Position numbers and translations under genes: made by a program
Assembly (NCBI RefSeq): GCF_014905555.1
Contig: NZ_BNGS01000002.1
Location: forward strand, 434,001 to 498,000
Direction of reading: 5' to 3'
DNA: 64,000 nucleotides
From: Streptomyces sp. Y2F8-2
Lineage (GTDB): Bacteria; Actinomycetota; Actinomycetes; Streptomycetales; Streptomycetaceae
Notes under the pieces: generated by a model
What the model was told of the DNA's origin: nothing
What the model saw: only the letters and a program-made list of their open reading frames with translations
The model's database searches: none
Shown here: positions 15,679-25,740 of the stretch, in pieces
Position numbering within the stretch: position 1 is the first letter of the stretch
Layout of the letters: every line of letters starts with the position of its first letter

Positions 15679-16445
15679 GCCTGTCCCCCACCGCGCCCCT
15701 GCGCCACTCGGGCAACCTGTTCGCGCTGGCACTGGACGTCGTACGGACCCTGCCCCGACGGCCGTTCCAGGCGCGGGAGTTCATCCAGCAGGCGTGGTTC
15801 GTCGCAAGCGTCACCATCCTGCCCACGGCACTCGTGTCGATCCCCTTCGGGGCGGTCATCGCCCTGCAGATCGGCAGCCTGACACGGCAGTTGGGCGCGC
15901 AGTCCTTCTCCGGTGCCGCCTCCGTGCTGGCGGTGCTGCGCGAGGCGTCGCCGATCGTCACCGCGCTGCTGATCGCGGGCGCGGGCGGCACCGCGATCTG
16001 CGCGGACCTCGGGGCGCGCAAGATCCGTGAGGAGATCGACGCGATGCAGGTGCTCGGCATCGACCCGATCCACCGGCTCGTCGTCCCCCGCGTGCTGGCG
16101 TCCATGGTGGTGGCCGTCCTGCTCAACGGCCTGGTGTCCGTCGTCGGTGTGGCCGGCGGCTATTTCTTCAACGTCGTCCTCCAGAACGGCACGCCGGGCG
16201 CGTACCTGGCGTCCTTCACCACCCTCGCGCAGCTCTCCGACCTGTGGGCGGCCGAGATCAAGGCGCTGGTGTTCGGGGCGATCGCCGCGATCGTCGCCTC
16301 CTACAAGGGGCTCAACGCGAAAGGCGGCCCCAAGGGCGTCGGGGACGCCGTCAACCAGTCAGTGGTGATCACCTTCATGTTGCTGTTCGTGACGAACTTC
16401 GTGATGACCGCGGTGTACTTCCAGATCGTCCCGCAGAGGGGTTGA
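15675..16445 (+). CDS. Mce permease, YrbEA/MlaE-like
   Basis: A 256-residue integral membrane protein of the MlaE family and one of the two membrane subunits of the Mce importer. It has about five to six hydrophobic helices, the interface helix FIQQAWFVASVTILPTALVS near residue 36, and the coupling segment GARKIREEIDAMQVLGIDPI (about 115-135), which docks onto the ATPase. It overlaps the ATPase gene by 4 nt and the second permease follows after 3 nt. The tandem paralogous pair is the arrangement known in actinobacterial mce operons. Confidence 0.93.
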   Translation: MSLSPTAPLRHSGNLFALALDVVRTLPRRPFQAREFIQQAWFVASVTILPTALVSIPFGAVIALQIGSLTRQLGAQSFSGAASVLAVLREASPIVTALLIAGAGGTAICADLGARKIREEIDAMQVLGIDPIHRLVVPRVLASMVVAVLLNGLVSVVGVAGGYFFNVVLQNGTPGAYLASFTTLAQLSDLWAAEIKALVFGAIAAIVASYKGLNAKGGPKGVGDAVNQSVVITFMLLFVTNFVMTAVYFQIVPQRG

Positions 16446-16448
16446 GCG

Positions 16449-17282
16449 ATGCGACCTCCACGACCCCTGCGGCTCCTCGAGCGGCCGCTGCGCTCCCTGG
16501 AAGACCTGGGCGCCCAGCTCTCCTTCTACGGCCGTTCACTGGCGTGGACGGGCCGCACCCTGCGCCGCTACAAGAAAGAGATCCTGCGCCTGCTCGCCGA
16601 GGTCAGCTTCGGCCGGGGCGCGCTCGCCGTCGTCGGCGGCACGGTCGGCGTGATCGCCTTCATGTCGTTCTTCACCGGCACCGAGGTCGGCCTTCAGGGC
16701 TACGCCGCCCTCAACCAGCTCGGCACCTCCAACTTCGTGGCGTTCCTGTCGGCGTACTTCAACACCCGGGAGATCGCGCCGCTGGTGGCCGGGCTCGCCC
16801 TGTCCGCGACGGTCGGCGCCGGTTTCACGGCGCAGCTCGGCGCGATGCGGATCAGCGAGGAGACCGACGCGCTGGAGGTGATGGGCGTGCCCTCGCTGCC
16901 GTTCCTGGTGACGACGCGGATGATCGCCGGGTTCGTCGCCGTGATCCCGCTGTACGTGATCGGGCTGCTGTCGTCGTACCTGGCCGCCCGCACCATCACG
17001 ACCGGCTACTACGGGCAGTCGACGGGCACGTACGACCACTACTTCCACCAGTACCTGCCGCCCGTCGACGTGCTGTGGTCCTTCGGCAAGGTGATCGTGT
17101 TCGCGGTCCTGATCATCCTGGTGCACTGCTACTACGGCTACCACGCGAGCGGGGGCCCGGCCGGGGTCGGCGTCGCGGTGGGCCGGGCGGTGCGCACCTC
17201 CATCGTGGCGATCAACGTCCTGGACTTCTTCCTCAGCCTCGCGATCTGGGGCGCCAACACGACCGTACGGATCGCGGGGTGA
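16449..17282 (+). CDS. Mce permease, YrbEB/MlaE-like
   Basis: A 277-residue paralogue of the preceding permease. The same coupling motif appears as GAMRISEETDALEVMGVPSL (about 137-156). Membrane segments include VVGGTVGVIAFMSFF, LVAGLALSATVGAGF and VIVFAVLIILVHCYYG. An N-terminal amphipathic stretch of about 45 residues (SLEDLGAQLSFYGRSL, then RRYKKEILRLLAEV) precedes the first membrane helix. It should pair with YrbEA as a heterodimer. The first MCE gene begins 4 nt after the stop. Confidence 0.93.
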   Translation: MRPPRPLRLLERPLRSLEDLGAQLSFYGRSLAWTGRTLRRYKKEILRLLAEVSFGRGALAVVGGTVGVIAFMSFFTGTEVGLQGYAALNQLGTSNFVAFLSAYFNTREIAPLVAGLALSATVGAGFTAQLGAMRISEETDALEVMGVPSLPFLVTTRMIAGFVAVIPLYVIGLLSSYLAARTITTGYYGQSTGTYDHYFHQYLPPVDVLWSFGKVIVFAVLIILVHCYYGYHASGGPAGVGVAVGRAVRTSIVAINVLDFFLSLAIWGANTTVRIAG

Positions 17283-17286
17283 ACCG

Positions 17287-18537
17287 GTGCGAGCACTGAG
17301 ACTGAGGTTGTACGGCGTCGCGTTCATCGCCGTGCTGGCGCTGCTGCTGTCGCTCGCGGTGGCCGTCTACCAGCAGGCGTTCACCTCCGTGGTGCGCGTG
17401 ACGCTCCAGGCCGACAGCCTGGGCAACCAGTTGGAGCCGCGGGCCGACGTCAAGCTGCGCGGGCTGCTGGTGGGCGAGGTGCGCGCGGTGCACGCGGACG
17501 GCACGAAGGCGACGCTCGACCTCGCCCTCAAGCCGCAGTACGTCACGTTCATCCCGTCGGACGTGCACGCCCGGCTGCTGCCCAAGACGCTGTTCGGCGA
17601 GAAGTACGTCGACCTGGTGCCGTCCGCCGACGACACCGCCCGGCACATCCGCGCCGGGGACGTCATCGCCCAGGACCGCACGAAGGCCGGCATCGAGCTG
17701 CAGCGGCTGATGAACGACCTGCTGCCGCTGCTGCGCACGGTCCAGCCCGGCGAACTCGACGCCACGCTCTCGGCGTTCGCCACGGCGCTGGAGGGCCGCG
17801 GCGACCGGATCGGCGACAACCTGACCCGGGTGGAGGCGTATCTGCGCCGTCTGAACCCGCATCTGCCGTCCCTGCAGGAGGACATCTCACGCTTCGCCGA
17901 CGTCGCCCAGGTGTACGGGGACGCGGCACCCGATCTGATGGCGGTCCTGCGCAACACCGTCACCACCAGCCGCACCCTCGTCGAGAAGAAGGACGAACTG
18001 GCCGCCGCGCTCCGCGCCACCGCGGCCGTCGCGGACACCGGGCGGGACTTCTTCGACGAGAACGGCGACCGGCTGATCACCCTCGGCCGGGTGTCCCGCC
18101 CCACCCTGGAGCTGTTCGCCCGCTACTCCCCCGAGTACCCCTGTCTCCTGCAGGGTCTGGTCCACCAGGAGCAGGCGTCCGAGGACGCGTTCCGGGGCGG
18201 CGAGATGCGGATCACCCTCGAGGTCGTGCGTCCGCAGGGCGCGTACAAGCCCGGCGAGGAGCCGCGTTACGCGGACCGGTCGGGGCCCGACTGCCGGGGA
18301 CTGCCCCATCCGGCGGTGCCCGGGCCGAAACCCAAGCTCAACGACGGTACGTCGTCCGGCGCTTCGGACGGCGGCGCTCTCCCCGGAGGTGTCGACGTGT
18401 CCGCCACCCGGGCCGAACAGCGGGCCGTCGGCTCGCTCGTGGCTCCCGTCATGGGCGTGCCCGCCGACCAGGTGCCGCCCGTCGCGACCCTGCTCTTCGG
18501 GCCGCTGGCCCGCGGAACGGCGGTGAGCGTCGCATGA
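17287..18537 (+). CDS. MCE family protein 1 (MceA-like)
   Basis: A 416-residue protein: an N-terminal membrane anchor (about 8-30), one MCE domain (about 36-115, with ADVKLRGLLVGEVRAVHADG and LLPKTLFGEKYVDL), then a long helical region and a C-terminal extension with DYPCLLQGLVHQ-like residues (YSPEYPCLLQG). MCE proteins form hexameric tubes that pass lipids to the permease. The GTG at 17287 gives the anchor directly. It is the first of six MCE genes, coupled to the next by a 4-nt overlap. The lipid carried cannot be read from the sequence; in other actinobacteria Mce systems import sterols or fatty acids. Confidence 0.92.
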   Translation: MRALRLRLYGVAFIAVLALLLSLAVAVYQQAFTSVVRVTLQADSLGNQLEPRADVKLRGLLVGEVRAVHADGTKATLDLALKPQYVTFIPSDVHARLLPKTLFGEKYVDLVPSADDTARHIRAGDVIAQDRTKAGIELQRLMNDLLPLLRTVQPGELDATLSAFATALEGRGDRIGDNLTRVEAYLRRLNPHLPSLQEDISRFADVAQVYGDAAPDLMAVLRNTVTTSRTLVEKKDELAAALRATAAVADTGRDFFDENGDRLITLGRVSRPTLELFARYSPEYPCLLQGLVHQEQASEDAFRGGEMRITLEVVRPQGAYKPGEEPRYADRSGPDCRGLPHPAVPGPKPKLNDGTSSGASDGGALPGGVDVSATRAEQRAVGSLVAPVMGVPADQVPPVATLLFGPLARGTAVSVA

Positions 18538-19571
18538 GGACGGCAGGCGCCCGGCAGACCGCGGCACCGCTGATCAAGTTCGCCCTGTTCGCGCTGGTGA
18601 CGATCGCGGCGACGGCCCTGCTCGCGGCCACCATCGTCAACGTCTCCTTCACCCCCAAGGACACCTACCACGCGGTGTTCAGCGACGTCACGGGACTGGA
18701 GAACGGCGACGACATCCGGGTGGCCGGGGTGCGGGTCGGCCAGGTCGAGGGCATCCGGATCAAGGACCGGACGCTGGCGGAGGTCACCTTCAGCGTGGAG
18801 GCGGACCGCCCGCTGCTCACCAGCACCCACGCGGTCCTCCGTTACCGGAACCTGGTCGGGCAGCGGTACATCGCGCTCACCGAGGGCGCGGGCGACGGCA
18901 CCCGGCTGCGGCCCGGCGGCACCATCCCGCTGTCCCGGACCCAGCCGGCGCTGGACCTGAACGCGCTGCTGAACGGCTTCAAGCCGCTGTTCGCCGCACT
19001 CAGCCCGAACGACGTCAACCAGCTCGCCACCGAGATCATCCAGACCCTGCAGGGCGAGGGCTCCACCGTGAACAGCCTTCTCGCGCACACGGCGTCGCTC
19101 ACCACGACTCTCGCCGACCGGGACCAGCTGATCGGCTCGGTGATCGACAACCTCAACACCGTGCTGGACACGCTCGACCGGCGCGGCGCGCGCTTCTCCG
19201 CGCTGATCACCCAACTGCGGCGGGTGATCTCCGGGCTGTCCGCCGACCGCAAGCCCATCGGGGACTCCCTGGTGAGCATCGGCGACCTGACCGAGGCCAC
19301 CTCCGGGCTGCTACGGGACGCGCGTTCGCCGCTGAAGGACGACATCGCCGGGCTGAACCGGCTCACCGGAACGCTGAACAGGAACGAGAAGACCGTGGAG
19401 GGTGTGCTGCAGCGGCTGCCGAACAAGCTGAACGCGCTGACGGGGACCGCGTCGTACGGCTCGTGGTTCAACTTCTACCTGTGCGACTTCGACGGCCGGA
19501 TCGTGCTGCCGAAGACGAAGCAGATCATCACCCCGGACTTCCATGTGGCGCAGGCGAGGTGCGGAGCATGA
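18534..19571 (+). CDS. MCE family protein 2 (MceB-like)
   Basis: A 345-residue protein with an N-terminal anchor ([20 protein letters not shown], about 14-33), an MCE domain (about 40-120: [20 protein letters not shown], then [15 protein letters not shown]) and a helical tail that ends in the conserved region [20 protein letters not shown]. That Cys-bearing WFNFYLCDF segment is common to MceB proteins. It overlaps both neighbours by 4 nt, which fits stoichiometric hexamer assembly. Confidence 0.92.
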   Translation: MRTAGARQTAAPLIKFALFALVTIAATALLAATIVNVSFTPKDTYHAVFSDVTGLENGDDIRVAGVRVGQVEGIRIKDRTLAEVTFSVEADRPLLTSTHAVLRYRNLVGQRYIALTEGAGDGTRLRPGGTIPLSRTQPALDLNALLNGFKPLFAALSPNDVNQLATEIIQTLQGEGSTVNSLLAHTASLTTTLADRDQLIGSVIDNLNTVLDTLDRRGARFSALITQLRRVISGLSADRKPIGDSLVSIGDLTEATSGLLRDARSPLKDDIAGLNRLTGTLNRNEKTVEGVLQRLPNKLNALTGTASYGSWFNFYLCDFDGRIVLPKTKQIITPDFHVAQARCGA

Positions 19572-20809
19572 GGACGCCCGTCACGCCCGGCAGGACCCGG
19601 CGCCCCGAACCCCTGGTGAAGGTGCGGGTCCTGCCCCCGAAGCTGCCGGCGGTCCGCCTGCTGCCCCGCAGGCCGAGCCGTCCGGAGCCTCTCGTGAAAG
19701 TGCGGGTCCTCCCGCCGAAACTCCCGATGGCCCGCCCCCTGCCGCGCCGGACCCGGGGCCCGGAGCCCCTGGTGAAGGTGCACGTCCTGCCGCCGAAGCT
19801 GCCCGCGCTCCGGCTGCGCCGGCCGCGGCTGAAGCCGTTCCGCGAGCGCAATCCCGTCGTGGTCGGTGCCGTGGGCCTCCTGACTCTCGCCCTGCTGACC
19901 GTCGCCGCGTTCAACGCCGACAGCCTGCCGCTGATCGGCGACGGCGAGACGTACGACGCGGCCTTCTCCGAGGCGGGCGGACTCAAGCCGGGCGACGAGG
20001 TGCGGATCGCCGGCGTCAAGGTCGGCAAGGTCGAGGGCGTCGACCTCGACGGCGACCACGTGAAGGTGACGTTCAAGATCAAGGGCGACCCGGCGATGGG
20101 CACCGCGACGACCGCCGCGATCCGGGTGAAGACGATCCTGGGCGCCAAGTACCTGGCGCTGTACCCGAAGGGGCCCGGCCGGCTGAAGCCGGGCGGCGAG
20201 ATCCCGATCGGGCGGACGGTGTCGGCGTACGACGTGGTGCAGGCGTTCAGCGATCTGACCACCACGACGGAGAAGGTGGACACCCAGCGGCTGGCGAAGG
20301 CCATGGACACCATCTCCACCACCTTCCAGGACTCGCCCGCCGAGGTGAAGGCCTCCATCCAGGGGCTGTCCCGGATCTCCCGGACGATCGCCTCGCGCGA
20401 CCAGGCCCTGGGCGACCTCCTCAAGCACGCGAACGGGGTCACCGGGGTGCTGGCCGAGCACACGAAGGACTTCTCCGCCCTGGTGAAGGACGGCGACCAG
20501 CTCTTCCAGGAGATCAGCAAGCGGCGCGAGGCGATCCACACGCTGCTCAAGAGTTCGGCGGCGCTGGGCATCGAGCTGTCGGGCCTGGTCGACGACAACC
20601 AGAAGGAGATCGGGCCCGCGCTCCAGAACCTCAACACGTTCGTCCGGATGCTGGAGCGCAACCAGGCCAGCCTGGACCGCAGCGTCAGCCTGCTCGCTCC
20701 CTACGTCCGGCTGTTCACCAACACCCTCGGCAACGGCCGCTGGTTCGACTCCTACGTCCAGAACCTGGTGGCCGCCCCGGTGGTGCCGCGCACGGGAGGC
20801 TCCCAGTGA
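19568..20809 (+). CDS. MCE family protein 3 (MceC-like) with a 26-residue tandem repeat
   Basis: A 413-residue protein. Before the membrane helix (about 96-112, [19 protein letters not shown]) it has a cytoplasmic extension of about 90 residues, rich in Pro and Arg, in which EPLVKV(R/H)VLPPKLP occurs three times at residues 14, 40 and 66. Then come the MCE domain (about 120-200: [20 protein letters not shown], then [14 protein letters not shown]) and the helical region, ending near [17 protein letters not shown]. The ATG at 19568 overlaps the previous stop by 4 nt. The repeat is not a normal part of MCE proteins and is described separately. Confidence 0.9.
   Translation: MRTPVTPGRTRRPEPLVKVRVLPPKLPAVRLLPRRPSRPEPLVKVRVLPPKLPMARPLPRRTRGPEPLVKVHVLPPKLPALRLRRPRLKPFRERNPVVVGAVGLLTLALLTVAAFNADSLPLIGDGETYDAAFSEAGGLKPGDEVRIAGVKVGKVEGVDLDGDHVKVTFKIKGDPAMGTATTAAIRVKTILGAKYLALYPKGPGRLKPGGEIPIGRTVSAYDVVQAFSDLTTTTEKVDTQRLAKAMDTISTTFQDSPAEVKASIQGLSRISRTIASRDQALGDLLKHANGVTGVLAEHTKDFSALVKDGDQLFQEISKRREAIHTLLKSSAALGIELSGLVDDNQKEIGPALQNLNTFVRMLERNQASLDRSVSLLAPYVRLFTNTLGNGRWFDSYVQNLVAAPVVPRTGGSQ
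19607..19840 (+). repeat. Three tandem 78-bp coding repeats
   Basis: Within the third MCE gene, residues 14-91 consist of three units of 26 residues (78 bp). Each starts EPLVKV and runs through VLPPKLP to a basic LLPRRP-like linker. Copies differ by synonymous and a few amino-acid changes, so the duplications are not recent and the protein sequence looks conserved. The unit carries a net positive charge and lies on the cytoplasmic side of the membrane anchor. Confidence 0.85.
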
Positions 20810-21933
20810 ACAAACGCTTCCGGCAGGCCCTGGCCCTGCTCACCGTGCTCGCGGTGGTCGCAGTCCTCGCCGTCGTGCTGTGGCCCCACCCGCGTACGGT
20901 CCGCGTCACGGCGTACTTCCCGCGCACCGTCGGCATCTACCCCGGCTCCGACGTCCGCGTCCTCGGCGTCCGTATCGGCGAGGTCAAGAAGATCACGCCC
21001 CAGGGCGACCGGGTGCGGGTGGACCTGGAGTACGACGCGGGCCGGAAGGTGCCCGCGGACGCCCAGGCCGCGATCATCAACTCGTCGGTGGTCAGCGATC
21101 GTTACGTGCAGCTGCTGCCTGTCTACCGCAAGGGCCCGGTGCTGGCGGACGGCGCCGTCATCCCCGAGTCGCGCACGGCCGTGCCCGTCGAGCTGGACCG
21201 GATCTTCGACAGCCTGCACACCACGGCCGACGCGCTCGGCCCGAAGGGCGCCAACAAGGACGGCTCCCTGTCGCGGCTGCTCGGGGTGAGCGCGGACAAC
21301 CTGAAGGGCCAGGGCACGAACCTCAACCAGTCCGTCGAGGATCTCTCCCAGGCGGTCACCACACTGTCCGACGGCCGGGGCGACCTGTTCGGCACCGTGC
21401 GCAACCTCCAGGTGTTCACGGCGGCGCTGGCGGCCGACGACCAGAGCGTGCGGTCGTTCAACGACAGTCTCGCCGAGGTGGCAGGGCAGCTCGCCGGGGA
21501 GCGCACGGACCTCGCCGCCGCGCTCAAGTACCTGGGGACGGCCCTCGCCGACGTCTCCGACTTCGTCAAGCACAACAAGACGGCACTGACCTCGGACGTC
21601 GAGGGCCTCAGCAAGGTCACCCAGGTCCTGGTCACGCAACGGGCCGCACTGGAGGAGCTGTTGGACGTCGCCCCGACCGGCCTGTCGAACCTGCAGAACG
21701 CCTACAACCCGTCCGCCGGCACCCTCGACACCCGCAACAACGCCCAGGCTCCGCAGGACCCGGCGTCCCTGCTGTGCTCCGTGCTGAAGACCACCGGGGA
21801 CGCGGGCGGCAAGAACCCCGACTGCGCACAGCTGCGGAAGCTGTTCGACTCGCTGCCCGAGCTTCCCGCCGCTCCCACGGGCACGGGCACGGTCGACCGG
21901 ACCCTCGGCGGAATCCTCGGGGGCGCGGCATGA
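20806..21933 (+). CDS. MCE family protein 4 (MceD-like)
   Basis: A 375-residue protein with an N-terminal anchor ([19 protein letters not shown], about 8-26), an MCE domain (about 33-110: [20 protein letters not shown], then [14 protein letters not shown]), a long helical barrel-extending region and a C-terminal segment with two Cys ([19 protein letters not shown]). The GTG at 20806 overlaps the previous stop (GTGA). The frame stays open far upstream, but the anchor and overlap fix the start. It is coupled by 4 nt to the lipoprotein MCE gene. Confidence 0.92.
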   Translation: MNKRFRQALALLTVLAVVAVLAVVLWPHPRTVRVTAYFPRTVGIYPGSDVRVLGVRIGEVKKITPQGDRVRVDLEYDAGRKVPADAQAAIINSSVVSDRYVQLLPVYRKGPVLADGAVIPESRTAVPVELDRIFDSLHTTADALGPKGANKDGSLSRLLGVSADNLKGQGTNLNQSVEDLSQAVTTLSDGRGDLFGTVRNLQVFTAALAADDQSVRSFNDSLAEVAGQLAGERTDLAAALKYLGTALADVSDFVKHNKTALTSDVEGLSKVTQVLVTQRAALEELLDVAPTGLSNLQNAYNPSAGTLDTRNNAQAPQDPASLLCSVLKTTGDAGGKNPDCAQLRKLFDSLPELPAAPTGTGTVDRTLGGILGGAA

Positions 21934-23225
21934 GCGCGCGGCGCACGGGCCGGACGGTCGCGTGGACGGCGGCCGCTTCGCTGCTGCTGTCCGGGTGCGG
22001 GTTCAACGGCTGGTACGACATCCCGCTGCCCGGCGGGGCCGCCTCCGAGGGCCACGCCTACCACGTCACGGTGGAGTTCCGGGACGTCCTCGACCTGGTG
22101 CCGCAGTCCGCGGTCAGGGTCAACGACGTCACCGTGGGGGCCGTCGAGAAGGTCGAGCTGGACGGCTGGCACGCGCGGGTGCGGCTGAGGGTGGCCGACT
22201 CGGTGAAGCTGCCCGCCAACGCGGTCGCCGACCTCAGGCAGACGAGCATCCTGGGTGAGAAGTACGTGGCGCTGTCCGCACCGACCGGTACCGCTTCCGT
22301 GGGCCGGCTGCGCGACGGCGATGTGATCCCGCTGTCCCGCAGCGGCCGCAACCCGGAGATCGAGGAGGTGCTGTCCGCGCTGTCGGCGCTCCTCAACGGC
22401 GGCGGCGTGGCCCAGCTCAAGACCATCACCGTGGAGCTGAACAAGGCCCTGGACGGCCGCGAGACGAGGGTCCGGTCCCTGCTGAAGCAACTCGACACGT
22501 TCCTCGGCGGCCTGGACCGGCAGCGCTCGGAGATCGTCCGGGCGCTCGAGGGCATCGACCGGCTGGCGAAACGGCTCGGGACGGAGAAGGAGACGATCGC
22601 GCAGGCCGTCGACACGATCCCGCCCGCCCTGAAGGTACTGGCCGACCAGCGACGGGACCTGACGAAGATGCTCACCGCGCTGTCCAGGCTCGGCACGACC
22701 GGCACCCGGGTCGTCAGCGCCTCGCGCGAGGACACCGTCGCCAACCTGAAGGAACTCCAGCCCATCCTCCAACAGCTGAACAAGGCGGGCGACGACCTGC
22801 CGAACTCCCTCGAGCTGCTGACGACGTACCCGTTCCCCCGCAACGTGGTCGACGCCGTGAAGGGCGACTACGTCAACCTCAAGATCACCGCCGACCTCGA
22901 CCTGGCGGACCTGTACGGCAATCTCGCCGACGCGCCCGGCAAGGGCGGCAAGAGCGGCGGATCCGGGAAGCAGCCGGTTCCGACGCCCTCCCTTCCCGGC
23001 CTGCCCAGCGTCCCGGTGCCGGTGCCCACCGCGCTGCCCAGCGCCCCGGGTCTGCCGAAGGTGCCGAAGCCGTCGGTCACCCCCTCCGCTCCCTCGGGCG
23101 GCGGCGGCCCGCTGTGCCCACCGGTGTGCACCGCGAGCTACGGCACGTCCGACGGGGCGCGCCGCCTGCCGCCGGGGATCGACCTCGCGCTCGCCGAGCT
23201 GATGCTGAGGGGGATGCAGCCGTGA
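21930..23225 (+). CDS. MCE family lipoprotein 5 (MceE-like)
   Basis: A 431-residue predicted lipoprotein with signal peptide and lipobox LLSGC at Cys23. The MCE domain (about 45-125) reads [20 protein letters not shown] and [14 protein letters not shown]. After the helical region the chain ends in a Pro/Val/Ser-rich stretch (about 350-395, with [20 protein letters not shown]) and a short Cys-containing end ([13 protein letters not shown]). The lipid-anchored fifth MCE protein is the known pattern in actinobacterial mce loci. It overlaps its neighbours by 4 nt on both sides. Confidence 0.92.
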   Translation: MSARRTGRTVAWTAAASLLLSGCGFNGWYDIPLPGGAASEGHAYHVTVEFRDVLDLVPQSAVRVNDVTVGAVEKVELDGWHARVRLRVADSVKLPANAVADLRQTSILGEKYVALSAPTGTASVGRLRDGDVIPLSRSGRNPEIEEVLSALSALLNGGGVAQLKTITVELNKALDGRETRVRSLLKQLDTFLGGLDRQRSEIVRALEGIDRLAKRLGTEKETIAQAVDTIPPALKVLADQRRDLTKMLTALSRLGTTGTRVVSASREDTVANLKELQPILQQLNKAGDDLPNSLELLTTYPFPRNVVDAVKGDYVNLKITADLDLADLYGNLADAPGKGGKSGGSGKQPVPTPSLPGLPSVPVPVPTALPSAPGLPKVPKPSVTPSAPSGGGGPLCPPVCTASYGTSDGARRLPPGIDLALAELMLRGMQP

Positions 23226-24496
23226 TCACCCGTATGGTCAAGGCCCAGCTGGTCGCCTTCGCCGCGGTCACCGCCGTCGGGGTGTCGTACGTCGGCGCCG
23301 AGTACACCGGCCTCGCGGACGACGTGCTCGGCCGGGGCTACACCGTCACCGCCGACTTCGCCGAGTCGGGCGGCATCTTCACCGGCGCCGAGGTCACCTA
23401 CCGCGGGGTGCCGGTGGGCCGTGTGGGCGCCCTGCGCCTGAACGGCTCGGGGGTGTCGATCGCCCTGGACATCGAGGACGGCGCCCCGAAGATCCCGGCC
23501 GACACCCTCGCGGTGGTCGCGGACCGGTCGGCGGTGGGCGAGCAGTACGTCGATCTGCAACCGCGGCGCTCCGGCGGCCCGTATCTGATGGACGGCAGCC
23601 CGATCCCGCGCAGCCGCACCCGGACGCCGCTGCCCGTCACCGACCTCGTCCTCAGTCTGGACCGGCTGGTGAACTCCGTCGGCAAGGACGATCTGCGCAC
23701 CACCGTCGACGAGTTGGGCAAGGCGTTCGCCGGCACCGGACCGAACCTGAGCCGCCTGGTGGACTCCGGCAACCAGCTCGTGGAGTCGGCGTCCGACTCG
23801 CTCCCGCAGACGGTGTCGCTGATCGAGGACTCGCGGAAGGTGCTCAAGACCCAGGCGGACAAGGGATCGGCGATCAAGTCGTTCTCCCGCGATCTGGCCG
23901 CGCTCAGCGCGCAGTTGAAGTCGAGCGACGCGGACCTTCGGCGGGTCGTCGGCAACGCGGCACCCGCCGCGCAGGAGGTCGACTCCCTGCTGAGGTCCAC
24001 CCGGCCGACCCTGCCGGTCCTGCTGGCCAACCTGATCAGCGGCGGCCAGGTCACCGTGGCCCGGCTGCCCGGGGTGGAGCAGGCCCTTGTCACCCTCCCG
24101 GTGGTGGTCGCGGGCAGCTACACCGTCATCCCCGGCGACGGCACCACCCACTTCGGGCTCACCGTGAACGCGAACGACCCGCCCGCGTGCACACGGGGTT
24201 ACGGAACCCGGCGGCGCGACCCCTCGGACACCGGAACCCGCGCAGCGAACACCGGCGCCCACTGCACGGCGCCGCGCGGCAGCGCGACCTCGGTGCGCGG
24301 CGCGCAGAACGCGCCCGGCGCGTCGGCCGGTTCGGGCGGCGCGGACCAGACCGCATACGTCACCCCGTACGACCCGGAGACCGGCACCGCCACCGGCCCG
24401 GACGGGACGCCCCTCGAGATCGGCTCGGCGGGCGGCGAACAGACCGTCTTCGGAAAGGAGTCCTGGCAATGGCTGCTGGTCGGACCGATGTCATGA
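23222..24496 (+). CDS. MCE family protein 6 (MceF-like)
   Basis: A 424-residue protein with an N-terminal anchor (AQLVAFAAVTAVGVSYVGAE, about 7-26), an MCE domain (about 40-118: FAESGGIFTGAEVTYRGVPV, then VVADRSAVGEQYVDL) and a helical region. The last 110 residues are less ordered, with ACTRGYGTRRRDP and Gly/Ala/Thr-rich sequence. The GTG start overlaps the previous stop; the frame is open further upstream without coding signal. It is the sixth and last MCE subunit of the hexamer. Confidence 0.92.
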   Translation: MITRMVKAQLVAFAAVTAVGVSYVGAEYTGLADDVLGRGYTVTADFAESGGIFTGAEVTYRGVPVGRVGALRLNGSGVSIALDIEDGAPKIPADTLAVVADRSAVGEQYVDLQPRRSGGPYLMDGSPIPRSRTRTPLPVTDLVLSLDRLVNSVGKDDLRTTVDELGKAFAGTGPNLSRLVDSGNQLVESASDSLPQTVSLIEDSRKVLKTQADKGSAIKSFSRDLAALSAQLKSSDADLRRVVGNAAPAAQEVDSLLRSTRPTLPVLLANLISGGQVTVARLPGVEQALVTLPVVVAGSYTVIPGDGTTHFGLTVNANDPPACTRGYGTRRRDPSDTGTRAANTGAHCTAPRGSATSVRGAQNAPGASAGSGGADQTAYVTPYDPETGTATGPDGTPLEIGSAGGEQTVFGKESWQWLLVGPMS

Positions 24497-24981
24497 GATG
24501 GGGACGCTCCCGGGTGCTCTCCGCCGGGCTCGTCGTCGCCACCGTGGCGACGACCGTGCTGTCCGTCTGGCTGGGCCTCCGGGTCGCCGACCGGCGCGCC
24601 GAGGAGCAGCGCCGGCAGGACATCCTGGCGGCGGCCCGGCAGTCGGCGCTGAACTTCACCTCGCTCGACTACCGGCACTACGACCGCGACAGCGGGAACG
24701 TGCTGAAGGGCGCGACGGGGGAGTTCAAGAAGGAGTTCGCCGCGCAGACCGCGGAGTTGACGAAGCTCGTCGCCCAGAACAAGTCGGTGTCGGAGGGGCA
24801 GGTCCTCGATGCGGGCATCGTCCGCTCCGACGCCGACTCGGCCCGGGTCCTGGTGGTCGCCGACAGCAAGGTGACCAACGCCGCCGCGCCCCAGGGACAG
24901 GCGCGCACCTACCGGCTGCAGCTCGACCTCGTGCGCGAGCACGGGCGGTGGCTGACGTCCGACGTCGAGTTCGTGGGCTGA
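24493..24981 (+). CDS. Mce-associated membrane protein 1
   Basis: A 162-residue protein with one N-terminal membrane helix (VLSAGLVVATVATTVLSVWL, about 8-27) and an extracytoplasmic domain (about 45-162) of the Mce-associated (Mas) type: ARQSALNFTSLDYRHYDRD, VLKGATGEFKKEF and a final strand RWLTSDVEFVG. Mas proteins are known to stabilise Mce complexes. It starts inside the stop of the sixth MCE gene (ATGA). Confidence 0.88.
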   Translation: MRWGRSRVLSAGLVVATVATTVLSVWLGLRVADRRAEEQRRQDILAAARQSALNFTSLDYRHYDRDSGNVLKGATGEFKKEFAAQTAELTKLVAQNKSVSEGQVLDAGIVRSDADSARVLVVADSKVTNAAAPQGQARTYRLQLDLVREHGRWLTSDVEFVG

Positions 24982-25011
24982 CCCACGCCACCACAGGTGA
25001 GGAGAGTGACC

Positions 25012-25725
25012 GTGGCGAACCAGACCACCAAGGTCCGCAGCGCCGGGACCCCCGCCCGACGCACCCTGACGGCTGCCGCACGGGCGGCGGCCAAGCGCTC
25101 CGCACGGTCGGAACGCGGGGGGCCCGGGGACCGCGAGGAGCTGCACTCCTCGCGCACCCTGCTGATCCAACGCCCGGACGGCTGGGACGACCCGCCTGAG
25201 CCGAGCGCCGAGGAGGAGCCGAAGCAGCTCACACCGGGGCCCGTACGCGGACGCAGGCTGCTGACCGCGGCGTTGTGCGTCGTGCTCGTGGCGGGCCTGG
25301 TCGCGGTCGCCGTCCTCGGGTGGCAGTACCGGGAGGGCCGGCGGGCGGACCAGGCGCGGAGTCAGGCGCTGACGGCCGCCAAGGAGGCCGCGCCCATCGT
25401 GCTGTCGTACGACTACCGGCATCTGGACCAGGACTTCGCCCGGGCCCGCGGCCGTCTGACCGGCGGCTTCCGTGACCAGTACCTGAAGACCACGAAGACG
25501 GTGGTCGGTCCCACGGCGGCGAAGTACCACGGTGTGGTGAAGGCGACGGTGGCGGCGGCCTCGGTGGTGTCGGCCGCGCCCGACAAGGCGGTCGTCCTGC
25601 TGTTCGTCAACCAGACCACGCAGAGCACCCAGGTGCCGGGATCGCGTCTGGATCTGAACCGGGTGCGCATGACGCTCACCCGAACGTCCACGGGCTGGAA
25701 GGTGAGCGCCGTCGACGCCCTCTGA
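25012..25725 (+). CDS. Mce-associated membrane protein 2
   Basis: A 237-residue protein. A basic cytoplasmic segment (about 1-78, many Arg/Lys and RTLTAAARAAAKRSARSERG) is followed by a membrane helix (LLTAALCVVLVAGLVAVAVL, about 84-103) and a Mas-type extracytoplasmic domain with AAPIVLSYDYRHLDQDFARA matching the LDYRHYDRD region of the preceding gene. The GTG at 25012 has a GAGGAGAG site upstream. It is the last gene of the Mce operon; a strong terminator follows 16 nt after its stop. Confidence 0.87.
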   Translation: MANQTTKVRSAGTPARRTLTAAARAAAKRSARSERGGPGDREELHSSRTLLIQRPDGWDDPPEPSAEEEPKQLTPGPVRGRRLLTAALCVVLVAGLVAVAVLGWQYREGRRADQARSQALTAAKEAAPIVLSYDYRHLDQDFARARGRLTGGFRDQYLKTTKTVVGPTAAKYHGVVKATVAAASVVSAAPDKAVVLLFVNQTTQSTQVPGSRLDLNRVRMTLTRTSTGWKVSAVDAL

Positions 25726-25740
25726 CCCACGCCTCCCCTG

